Of a stretch of DNA of 64,000 bases, positions 12,944 to 22,360 are shown in pieces. Both the position numbers and the translations under genes were made by a program. This stretch comes from Akanthomyces muscarius. Its lineage: Eukaryota > Ascomycota > Sordariomycetes > Hypocreales > Cordycipitaceae. Position 1 is the stretch's first letter. Every line of letters starts with the position of its first letter. The notes below the pieces were generated by a model. It was not told the DNA's origin. It searched no databases and worked only from the letters and a program-made list of their open reading frames with translations. Location of the stretch: positions 930,001 through 994,000 of the forward strand of contig NC_079241.1 of assembly GCF_028009165.1 (NCBI RefSeq). Direction: 5' to 3'.

Positions 12944-14196
12944 GGATGGCCATTCACCGAGAATTGATTTTTTACTTTTTTATTTTTATTTTTTTTACGA
13001 TGATATTCTTATACTGCGGCGCCAGATGTACATGAACTTTACGACTTTGGAGTAACGAAGAATAGGAAAATGGTTTCTTCGGGTAGGGGCCTTGCAACGA
13101 AAAATATGATACCGGGAGCAAGGACTCAAAAATGTACATGAGCCATGGGATTTGATTTCCAGCGAGCGGAGTCTTTTTTGTCTTTCTTACCATAATGAGT
13201 TATAGCGCCAGCAGATGGAAGGCGCACGCACACGAAACAAGAGCAGCGTGCTGTATTGAATAACGGCCAATAATACACATGAGAGCCCAAAATACTGGAC
13301 AAAATAAAATACTTATCAAATTAACTTTATAATTTTTACATTTATAAAATCTGTGCTTTTAAGCTCTATCATATCTGTTCTTTTTACCTCTATCATGTCT
13401 CATTCCAATCACCTTTGGTCCGACCCGAGATGCCTCTTCCGGTTAGAAGCCCAGCCCTAACCAAGATGACGTGGTCTCCAAGGGGCAATTGCACCAGACT
13501 CTTGCTTAGCACGCAACTAGAGCACGCCGGCTGTGAAGACTTGACCTTAAATAGTAAAGACTTTTGAGCACACGGCAGAGGCGAGTTCGTGGTTGGAGCA
13601 GGCCATGGTTGCGGGCTCGCCTGTCAAACTTTGTTCATTGTTGTTTGTTCCTGGTCTCGAACGGTGGCTGTCTTGCACAAAGTATCAGCCCAAGTATCAC
13701 TACAATCGACCTGACTGGACTTGACTAGACCCCCCCGCCTTCCTAGGCAGATGGGAAGCTAAAGTTTTCTCTTCTCGAACTTTGTTTATCTGATGCATTC
13801 TTGACCTCTCTAGGCAGATGTGGAGCTAATTCTCTTTGCTATTCCCTCCCCGGCGTGACGTGAGCCATCAACAATCTAGAATGATGAAAAGAAGCAGAAC
13901 CCCTGTTTTTGCGACCCTTGCGCCTGGTATATAACAGCCCTATTGTGAAGCTTGAACAAAAACAAAAAAAGAGGGAAACGTCTTGGGGGACAAGAAAAAA
14001 AAAAGGGGGACAAGAAAAAAAAAAGGGGGACAAAAAAAAAAGACGAAAAAGAACGTCTCTGGCGCGCCATGGTATGCTTGAACATGGAAAGAAAATACAC
14101 ACAAGCAAAGCAAACTCTCTTGACCAAGCCACCGCCACATCTCCAAACCTTTACTCTTACACGGAACGAACCGGTCCTCTTTCACGTGTTCTGCAC
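12944..14196. other. Convergent intergenic region with simple repeats
   Basis: This lies between two convergent genes and should hold both terminators. It contains an AT-rich patch near 13300-13370, an imperfect repeat of a CTAGGCAGATG-type segment (near 13745 and 13812), and a G/A minisatellite (separate entry). No gene was found. Confidence 0.5.
13983..14042. repeat. Three-unit purine minisatellite, about 20-bp unit
   Basis: Three near-identical units, each a run of five G, then ACAAG, then a run of about ten A, stand in tandem. The last unit is slightly degenerate. It lies in the 3' flank of the Gly/Gln-rich gene at 14197-14788. Confidence 0.8.
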
Positions 14197-14788
14197 TCAT
14201 TGCTGGCGGTAGTACGGAGCCTGGCCGACAGGAGCGAAACCGGCACCATACACGGAAGCATGATGCTGCTGCTGCTGCGGGTAGCCTCCGGCGTACACCA
14301 TGCCTTGGCTCGCGACACCGCCACCTCCAGGCACCTGCATAGTCGAGCCAGGAGCGTAGCCATGCTGCATAAAAGTCTGCTGCTGCATCTGTGGCTGCTG
14401 CTGGGCCGGGCCGAAGCCACCAGTCATGTAGCCGCCCTGCTGTTGCTGGGACACGAAGCCAGCTTGTGGTGCTGATTGGTGCATGTCAGCAAAGTGAAAA
14501 ATTCTAGACTCTCTCCTTTCCCCAAAGTCAAGGCGCAGGAAGAGAAGACGTACCGGGTCCAGGATAGCCGTAGCTCATCGTGGCGTGCGGGCCCGCCGCG
14601 GCGTATACTTGCGAGGCTTGGCCGCCAGGCGCCGGCGCCGCCGGCTGGTGGTACTGCACGCCGGGGAACACGGCGGACTGGGAGGCGCGCGGCGTGGTTC
14701 CGCCGCCGCAGGGGTACATCTGGCGGCCCTGGCGAGAGGCAAAGGAGCCGGGCGCGGCGCCGGTGCAGTCGTAGCCACCTCGAGGCAT
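14197..14788 (-). CDS. Low-complexity Gly/Gln/Tyr-rich hypothetical protein
   Basis: Two exons are read on the minus strand, 14788-14554 and 14471-14197. The intron has a GTACGT donor, a GCTGAC branch-like site and a CAG acceptor, and phase is preserved. The product is 169 residues. It begins MPRGGYDCTGAAPG and is almost entirely low complexity: Gly, Gln, Ala, Pro, Tyr and Met with poly-Gln blocks, ending in YYRQQ. There is no signal peptide, membrane segment or recognisable domain. Such composition is usual for disordered or prion-like proteins in RNA granules, or for accessory regulators, but I cannot assign a function. The start codon is the only ATG upstream of the conserved-looking MPRGGYD segment in frame. 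Confidence 0.7.
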
Positions 14789-16596
14789 GGTTGCCGGTTG
14801 CTGTGAAAGGCCGTTGGTCGTTGTGAAAGAGTGACGGCCCGCGGACGGCGTTGAAGCTGACGAGATTGCCAAGAGGATTGTAGAGCACAAGGAAGAAGGT
14901 AGGAAAGTTTCAGAGTGAATGAAGAGAAAGAAAGGGAAGCGATTAGCTCTCGAGACAAGCGGCCGTGATCTTATACACTGAGAGAAGGGAGTTGGATGGA
15001 AGCTGGCAATGGTTGAAAGAAAGAAGGTGCTTGTGGTGTGTGTGAGTGTGTGTACAAGAGAAGCCGGCCGGATGGTGTTTTGTATTTCCAAAGATGCTGC
15101 TTCACATTGTATTCAAGAAGACGAAAGAAGGGTGAAATTGTTAGAATATTGTACCCGGCGAAAGGCGCGGCAGGGTTGAGACAATTGTCAGAGAACAAGT
15201 GAAAGCAATCTGAACAAGTGCCCTCTGAGCGTTTGCGAGCAGCTGCATTCAGCAGGCCAGCCAGCCCCCAAACGCACCTTTTTGGCTTGCATCGAGTCGT
15301 CTTTACGGTCCAAGAAGAAAATGTATAAAAAAAAAAAAAGGGAGAAGAAAGAAAGACAGGCAGCCGTGTATAAAGATGGACTGCGCTTTCTTTGCACATT
15401 CATTGTTGGAAAGCACAGGGCTGTGGGATAAGGCCCACCCGTCGCACGCTGGGGGGGGGGGGGGGATTTGTCAACCTGGCCCGTTGCGTGCGTGTCCACA
15501 CATGGGAAGCGCAGGAATTAAAAAAGAACAAAGAACAAAGTTGCACAGTGGGAAGAAAAAGAGTCCTTGCGCAACTCGCACAAACAGATGAGACATGGAT
15601 GAACGTGTGTATATTTGGTTGTGGGGTTTGAGTGCCCGTTTTCCCATTGTTTGAATGGACAATGGGGAGCAGAAATTGGCCGTGGGGGGGATAAAAAAGG
15701 GAAAGCAATGAGTCGAAACGGCGGCGCTGGGGGCGGAAAAGAACATGGGAAGCTTACGCACTGGGCCATTTTGGGGCCAAAAACATGCCTCTTCTGAAAT
15801 TCGAAGCCGGCTTGGGGCTTCTTTTTGTGTGACGTTTGGGCGGGAACAGGCAAGCTTCGTTACCCCCAGCATGGGGCGAGCGCGGCTTTCGCTGAGACGC
15901 GCGGGAGATGCTGCCGGCTGGTGATGGCCACGCGGGTTCACGAGGCGGGGCGGCAGAAGGAGCAAAAGAGATAATAAGTGACGAGATGAGGGGTGCGCGG
16001 TGTAACCTGCCAGGGCCGTGAGCAATTGCACAGAGCTCGTATACCGGGACAGAAAGGGCATGGGGGCGGGGGGCGGCCACGGCGCTTGGTACAACTTGTT
16101 TGACGTTTCCCGTTGGCCCTGTATACATCAGACTTGTGTCGCGCCAGTCTCTTCGCGACACCCGCCGTGCTTCTCTCTCCTCTAATGTCATGCATCCAAT
16201 TGGGCTGACTCTGGCCACTTTTTGTTTCGTTTCGTTTCGTTTCCGCCGGGTCGGAATCCGCGTATCGGAGGCATCCGCTCCATGGACTTTTGTGATGAAA
16301 GTGAACCTTTTTCTCTCTCTTCCGTCAATGACCTCACGCTGGTCGGCCCTACAAGTACCTCGGCACGGAAAAAGAGCAAGAGAAACCACACTATTAATGC
16401 CACGCTGCGTGGCCCCGATACGGTGGGGCCGAGCATCGCGGGGTAAAAGCCGTTCCGATGCCGCCGCCGTGAGAATTGTATATCCTTTCGGTCCTATACC
16501 TCCTTCTTTTTGTCTCCGTCTCTCTCTCTGTAATTAAAACGTCGTCTTGGCAAATCCGATTGAGCACACACCCGGATCAGGTGATTCGTAGCGGCC
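14789..16596. promoter_or_regulatory. 1.8-kb divergent promoter region
   Basis: This separates the minus-strand Gly/Gln-rich gene from the plus-strand CoA ligase, so it must carry both promoters. It contains pyrimidine-rich and polyA/polyG tracts (a G run near 15450-15465) and four TTTCG repeats near 16223-16244. Open frames on both strands lack any protein signature. Confidence 0.5.
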
Positions 16597-18532
16597 ATGT
16601 TGTTCAAGTCTGCCTATCCCGACATACACGGTCCGTCACCCCCCCCCGCGCCCCAAAAGAAATCCGCGGATCAATCGCATCTAACATGGCCACAAAAAAT
16701 TTACAGTACCACACGACCTCACCCTATGGCAATGGCTGTTTGACTCACCCTCGCCCGCCGCCGGGTGCTCGAGGCACGACACAGCGGGAGAAGAAGCGCG
16801 CGAGTACATCAACACGCAGACAAAGACGCGCCTCACCCACGCGCAGGTCCGCGACGCTGCGGCGGCCCTGTCTGCGGCGCTGGTCCGCCGCCACGGCCTG
16901 CGGCCCGGCGACGTCGTGTCGCTCGTGTCCCCCAACGCCGTCACGTACCCCATCTGCCTGCACGGCGTGATCCGCGCGGGCGGCGTGCCGGCCGTCTCGT
17001 CGCCGGGCGCCAACGAGGCCGAGATGCGGCACGCGCTGCGGACGGTGCGCAGCCGGTTCGTGCTCTGCGCGCCGGGGGACACGCTGGCGGTGGTGCGCGC
17101 GGCGGCGCGCAGCGAGGGCATCGACGAGAAGCGCATCTTTGTCTTTGCGGACGAGGAGGATCGTGCGGAAGACGGGGCGTTTGTCTCGTTGAGTGCGTTG
17201 GTGGAAGAAGGGACGAGGATGGGGAGGATGGAGGCCGTCGGTCTGCCGAGGGGCAAGACGAACGCAGAGGTGCCGGCGTTTTTGTGCTTTAGCAGTGGTA
17301 CGACGGGCCTGCCCAAAGCAGTGAGTTGTCTCCCATGAGGGTCAAAGGCAGACGAGTGCAGTGTTCTAACAGACTTCATCAGGTCATCGTCTCGCACGCC
17401 AACATTATTGCGCAGTGCCTGCAGCTTAACCTTGCGTATACCCACAGCCGCACGGCCCTCGGTCTGCTTCCATTCTACCATAGTACGTCTCTCCTGGCCT
17501 TCTTCCCAGAATAACCTCAGCCAGTTAATCACCCTGTCTAGTTTCCGGCCTCGTGCGCGCCCAGGTCCACTGCCTCGTCAGCAACACCTCCATCGCCGTC
17601 GTCCCGCACTTTTCCATGCCCGCGCTGCTCTCCGCCGTGAGCGCCCACCGCATCGCCGAGGTGAACCTGGTGCCGCCCATCCTTATCCGGCTCGCGCACG
17701 ACCCCACCGTCGCCGACTACGACCTCTCGTGCGTCGAGCGTTGGGCGACGGGCGCCGCGCCCGTCAGCCCCGAGGTGCTCGGCCTGCTCGCGCGGCGCTT
17801 CCCCGGCACCGGCTTCAAGCAGGGCTACGGCATGACGGAGACGACGGCCTGCGTGACAACTCACCCGCAGCACCTGTACGACTTTAAGCACGGCCGCTCC
17901 GTCGGCACCCTCGTGGCGGGGAGCGTCATCAAGGTGGTCAACGAGGACGGCGTGGCTGTCGGCGTTGGGGAGCGTGGCGAGGTAGGCATTGTCCATCAAT
18001 CCTGTTGATGTATAGAGTATGAGAGCTGACGTGTAGGAAACAGATCCGCGTCAAAGGCCCGCAGATCGTCCCCGGCTACTTTCGCAACCCCGAGGCCACC
18101 GCTGACGCCTTTGACGACGAGGGCTTCCTGTGCACCGGCGACGAGGGCTCCGTCGCTGCCGACGGCCAGCTCACCATCCACGACCGCATCAAGGAGATGA
18201 TCAAGGTGAAGGGCGCGCAAGTCGCCCCCGCCGAGCTCGAGGACCTGCTGCTCGGCCACGCCAGCGTCGCCGACGCCGCCGTCATTGGCGTCCCGGACGA
18301 CTATGCCGGCGAGCGGCCCTTTGGGTTTGTCGTGCTCCGTCCGGGCGTGGACAGCGCGAAAGCGCCCGAGGACTTGATGCAGTACGTCAAGGACACGAGG
18401 ACGCGAAGCAAGTGGCTCGCGGGGGTGCGGGTGGTCGAGCTGATTCCCAAGAGCCCGAGCGGCAAGATTCTGAGGAGGATCCTGCGGGAGGAGTACAAAA
18501 GGGACTCGAAAGCGTCGAGGGCAAAGCTATAA
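16597..18532 (+). CDS. Peroxisomal 4-coumarate-CoA ligase-like acyl-CoA synthetase
   Basis: Five exons (16597-16630, 16707-17320, 17383-17482, 17542-17981, 18044-18532) join in phase to give 558 residues. This is an ANL-superfamily enzyme, activating a carboxylic acid as the acyl-AMP and then forming the CoA thioester. Visible motifs in order are the P-loop FSSGTTGLPKA, the YGMTETT adenine loop, the GD aspartate region (FLCTGDEG), the hinge region DRIKEMIKVKGAQVAPAELE, and PKSPSGKILRR with the C-terminal catalytic lysine. The last three residues are AKL, a canonical PTS1, so peroxisomal import is expected. The N-terminal MLFKSAYPDIH joined to VPHDLTLWQWLFDSP by a 76-nt intron with an unusual GTCCGT donor matches the family start and supports the ATG at 16597. 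The substrate is not readable: fatty, phenylacetic or cinnamic acids are all possible. It is convergent with NOP9. Confidence 0.93.
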
Positions 18533-18863
18533 GTTGTAGACCCAGGATTCAGCATCTGTCGGCTTGGCGCGAAAAGACATTCGATACATTGTAGTAGATT
18601 TAGACTGGCGCGAAGGGCTTGATTACAGTTTGCGATGGGTTGCTCGCCCTATTTAGAAGGATTCTCGGCCCTGATCGTGGTCGGTTTACGTGACGGGGGA
18701 TTAAAACAAAACATCACAGCCACAAGACCAGAAGCAATTTCTGAATCACTCTCTTCGTTGATAGACCATGATGAAAGATGAAAGATGAAAAATGGAATAA
18801 ATCAAAAACTCCCGACCGTTGCGAATGACGTAGCTTTTCAATACCTTGTCATATATATATACA
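18533..18863. other. Convergent intergenic region
   Basis: These 331 bp between the stop codons of the CoA ligase and NOP9 are AT-richer than the flanking genes. They should carry both polyadenylation regions. No gene is seen. Confidence 0.6.
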
Positions 18864-20966
18864 TTAGTTTTCCCTCTTCTTCCCACCGCGAGCACCGTTC
18901 TTGTGCACCGACGTAACCTGCTGCGACTCCTCCGCCACCATGTCCTTGATCCACGCCTTCCAGTCGTAGCGCCTCGTCTTCCACATGTCGCCCTTCCAGG
19001 CGCGCCACGCGCTACGTCCCATCCAGCACTCGCGCAGCTCCGCCTCGTGGTCGCCGAGCGTTTGCATGATGCCGTCCTTGATGTGCGCCGGCACACTAAA
19101 GTCGCGGCCCTTGGTCGGGATCTCGGCCACGGCGATGACGATGTTGTGCCCGTTTTGCGACACGGCCAGCTCCGCGATGTGCGGCGCGAGCGCGTTGACC
19201 GTCGACTTCTGGAAGAGCGCGTTGGCCGAGGGCGTCTTGAGCGCGGTGCTGAGCAGCGTCGCGGTTGGGTACGAGTTGTTGGCGAGGCGCAGGAGGAGCG
19301 CGGGCGACAGGGCCGAGAGGGATTCCTGGACGCCCTTGGCGGGACCGGGGATGACGAGGAGCGTGGTGAGGAGCTGGGCGCCATGTGACTGGATGGCATA
19401 TTCATTCTTGGTCAACTGCGCAAGGTCCTTCTTCTTGGAACCGTCGTCGCTGTGCAGCGAGCAGAGGGTGGTGACGAGATCTACGGGATTTGAGCCGCAT
19501 CCTTCGCGAAGGCCCTTCATCAGTTGCTTAATCTCTTCCGTCAGGCCACGGGCCGCGCAGCGCTCAAAAAGAGTTTTGAGAACATTGTACCGGTTTTTGG
19601 ATACAAGCTGTGGCACCGTGGGGCCAATCTTGGCAACAGCCTCGACCAATTGGTCCTTGCCGATGCGGTTGAGGACTTTGATGGCGGGGTAGCACGAGAC
19701 GTCGTTTCGTACGTAGCCCTGGATGCGGGGCAGGAAGATGTTTTGGTTGAGAGCCTTGAAAACCTTTCCGGGCGCATGCGTAATGATTGTCTCGATGAGA
19801 CGCGAGCCGATTTGGTCGTAGATCATGCCATTGACAAACTCGGTGGCCTCGGACGCCTCCTCATAGAGCGATTGCGGTGCGCCGGGAAGTAGCTGGAAGA
19901 GCAGCGTCGGCTGCTCGGCGTCGGCCTTTTGCTCCGACTTGTTGAGCGACAGGTCCAGCTCCAGGAACAGCTGCAGCGTCGGGTTGCCGATGGGATGGGC
20001 TGCTAGGACGCGAAGACTGGTGGCGTCCATGGTCGAGGTGGAATCGCGAATGATTTTCGTGACGGCGACAGTAAATGACGATGGCACGGCGCGTAGGCCT
20101 TGATTTTGTTCGTCAATCGCCGCGGAGCCAGCAACAGACACCTTTTCCTTCTTCTTGCTCTTGATGAGAGTCTTGAATGCGACGTCCCCTAGCGGGCGGC
20201 CAGACAGAACCAGAATCAGCACACGGAGGGTATGAGACGCGAAGCGGTCCGTAATCAGGAAACCCATGCTGCCCTCCAGCTCGTCTAGCGTCGCGAGGAA
20301 CAAGTTTTCCATGGAATTCTCAGGCTCCTGATCTCCGGCCTCGGTACCCTCGGTGTCGACGACAAAGCCCGAGAGCTCCTGGGACACCACACCCGCCGAG
20401 CGCAGGAACAGCGCCTCGCAGCAGTGGCTGGCGAAGCGATGCTGCACCAACGAGAGAAAGTGTCCCGCGAAAGCCTCAAACAACCTCTTCTTCTGCGAAG
20501 TGTTGGCCAGCTGGATCAGGCGCTCCATCAGACGCGAGCACGACTGGCTGCTGGCGACCTTGAGCTCCTTGCCCTTGGCCTCCTCGTAGACGCTTTCCAG
20601 AAACAGGGCGCGGTCCTCGAGGGTCGGGAACTGGTTAAGCTCGAGCATCTCGTCGGCGCGGCGAAAGTATTCCTGCTCCTCGTCGGCGAGCATGCCGAAA
20701 AATTCCTTTTCAGCGGGCTCTTCCCCGTGGTTTGCGAAACCGCCGTCGGCCGTTGCCGCTTCGTCTGGGTAGTAGCCATTGTCGTCGCCATTGTCGTTGA
20801 CATGGTCGTCACCGTGGTCGTTGCCTTTGTCGCCACCGTTGCTGTCAGCCTCGACGCGCGGTCGCTTGGAGTCAATTTCGTAGCCGCCGACAAATTCCTC
20901 TTCCCCGTCATGTTTTCTTTTGCGCGCTTCGCGGCCAGAGCCTCTTTTTGTGCGTGGTTTAGGCAT
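18864..20966 (-). CDS. NOP9: Nucleolar Pumilio-repeat protein NOP9
   Basis: A single intronless frame of 700 residues starts at the ATG that opens MPKPRTKRGSGREARKRKHDGE. The basic N-terminal tail with KRKHD is typical of NOP9 and serves as nucleolar localisation signal. An acidic, Asp/Asn-rich low-complexity spacer follows (about 40-65). The body is a chain of Pumilio-type helical repeats (LMERLIQLANTSQKKRLFEAF, FASHCCEALFLRSAG, DRFASHTLRVLILVLSG, IGSRLIETIITHAPG, NRYNVLKTLFERCAARG, NGHNIVIAVAEIPTKGRDF). The end is the conserved C-terminal GRSAWRAWKGDMWKTRRYDW segment, then a Lys/Arg tail. NOP9 binds 20S pre-rRNA and controls Nob1 cleavage in 40S maturation. An upstream in-frame non-ATG extension exists and was rejected because the family begins at MPK. 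Confidence 0.95.
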   Translation of the reverse strand: MPKPRTKRGSGREARKRKHDGEEEFVGGYEIDSKRPRVEADSNGGDKGNDHGDDHVNDNGDDNGYYPDEAATADGGFANHGEEPAEKEFFGMLADEEQEYFRRADEMLELNQFPTLEDRALFLESVYEEAKGKELKVASSQSCSRLMERLIQLANTSQKKRLFEAFAGHFLSLVQHRFASHCCEALFLRSAGVVSQELSGFVVDTEGTEAGDQEPENSMENLFLATLDELEGSMGFLITDRFASHTLRVLILVLSGRPLGDVAFKTLIKSKKKEKVSVAGSAAIDEQNQGLRAVPSSFTVAVTKIIRDSTSTMDATSLRVLAAHPIGNPTLQLFLELDLSLNKSEQKADAEQPTLLFQLLPGAPQSLYEEASEATEFVNGMIYDQIGSRLIETIITHAPGKVFKALNQNIFLPRIQGYVRNDVSCYPAIKVLNRIGKDQLVEAVAKIGPTVPQLVSKNRYNVLKTLFERCAARGLTEEIKQLMKGLREGCGSNPVDLVTTLCSLHSDDGSKKKDLAQLTKNEYAIQSHGAQLLTTLLVIPGPAKGVQESLSALSPALLLRLANNSYPTATLLSTALKTPSANALFQKSTVNALAPHIAELAVSQNGHNIVIAVAEIPTKGRDFSVPAHIKDGIMQTLGDHEAELRECWMGRSAWRAWKGDMWKTRRYDWKAWIKDMVAEESQQVTSVHKNGARGGKKREN

Positions 20967-21504
20967 TGTGAGTGTGGTTGTCGAGCAGAAGCTGGTGGGG
21001 TGTGAAGCAGGTTTGCTCGCCAACTTTTTTTTCCCGGTCGCAAAGTGCGATAAGATAAGCGCAACTCACCCGGCTACGCCTCTCATAAAGACATAGACCG
21101 CCACATTTCCAGGCATTTTTTCTTTCTTCATTACTTTTGATTCTTTGAATCTTGTTCTGGAATTATCTCGTATTTGCTTTTTTTTCGTCTCGCAGTTGAC
21201 GCAGTTTGAAGCAAGCCGCTTACTGTTGCTTAAACACCGCCCAGAAAGGCAATGAAAACCGCTGGCAGACCACCTCGACATGAAAATCAAACATACTCAG
21301 TACATAACATTTGGGGCCTCTGAATCACACAGTACGCCGTGAGCGACCATTCATTCTGTCTTCATTTTCTATGATAAGCTGTCGTTTTTCTGACCTTGTC
21401 TGATCAAGTAAGAACCTGAAGACGCTCATGTAATTGCGCCTGCATATAAACGAGCCAGCACGCCCAGTTGACCAAACTCTCGCATCGCAGCCGCATTGGC
21501 AAAA
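20967..21504. promoter_or_regulatory. Divergent promoter between NOP9 and a small gene
   Basis: These 538 bp separate the minus-strand NOP9 from the plus-strand small gene. Transcription of both is likely to start here. I see no specific operator motif. Confidence 0.5.
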
Positions 21505-22005
21505 ATGAACGAACTTATAGATCTCCAACAGAAGATCTCTCACCTTGTCAGCGCATTGTCTTTTATTAGTCCTCGGGGCGAAAATTTGGATCATAGTGAC
21601 GATGAGCAACGCATATCCGACCCCCCATGCTCTCTCGAAGAGGAGCACGACCTGGGCACGACATACAAGTCTGCCGATGAAGTCGACTTTGAAGCACCGA
21701 TTACCTCTGGCGAAGAAGACATCAAACGCATTCAAAGCAATACGTTAGACCGTCTTGCCGAAGTTTTGGCCAAGCTCAAGACAGCAAAAGGCGGCGAGAG
21801 GTCGGATGACGCCAATCGTGATGCGAAGCATGTGACCAGTTTGATGATGGTAGAAAACTTGAGTGATGATACTGTCAGATTCTTTTACACCAAGAACGAG
21901 ATCCTTGATTCCGAGGATGTTCGGTTTTTGCAAAATCTAGAACATTTGTACCAGGGCATAGTAATGAAGGGCAAACCGAAACTCCTACCCCGTGCAGTGT
22001 TATAG
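21505..22005 (+). CDS. Hypothetical acidic protein, 166 residues
   Basis: An uninterrupted frame runs from the ATG at 21505 (an in-frame TTG nine bases earlier is not used). The protein starts MNELIDLQQKISHLVSAL, a probable helix. An acidic, Ser/Glu-rich middle follows (SDDEQRISDPPCSLEEEHD), then a second helical region (NTLDRLAEVLAKLKTAKGG) and a C-terminal block with FFYTKNEILDSEDVRFLQNLEHLYQGI. There is no signal peptide or membrane segment. I recognise no domain. It is convergent with the RelA/SpoT-ankyrin gene and 355 bp from it, so the two could be a functional pair, but nothing in the sequence proves that. Codon usage is less GC-biased than in neighbouring housekeeping genes. Confidence 0.55.
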   Translation: MNELIDLQQKISHLVSALSFISPRGENLDHSDDEQRISDPPCSLEEEHDLGTTYKSADEVDFEAPITSGEEDIKRIQSNTLDRLAEVLAKLKTAKGGERSDDANRDAKHVTSLMMVENLSDDTVRFFYTKNEILDSEDVRFLQNLEHLYQGIVMKGKPKLLPRAVL

Positions 22006-22360
22006 GATGGCTAATCATGGCTAATGAGGTGCAGCTTAAAACACAGAAGCTCTGATCTGGCTTTCTGCACGGGCGTACCTTGATACATTTTAATACATCT
22101 CAACAGCCTTCGCCCCACGGTCTTGACTGTCGCGGACGCTACAGGTGGACAAAGCGCTTACAGCTCATACTGATCTGATCTTCTCGAGGTGCCAAATAAA
22201 ACTTCGACAAAACGTATGATAGAATACTACCCGCAAAGCCAACATGAGTCATGACTGCCATGACTGCCAGCGTCGCCCAAAAATAAAACCCGTCTGCCCG
22301 GGACTGCTCTACTACCCTTCCTACTTGACATCGGATGAATTACTTCCAAGGGGTCTACCA

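Noticed and set aside
15754..16389. 211-codon minus frame between the Gly/Gln-rich gene and the CoA ligase
   Set aside because: No domain or codon bias; it lies in the divergent promoter region.
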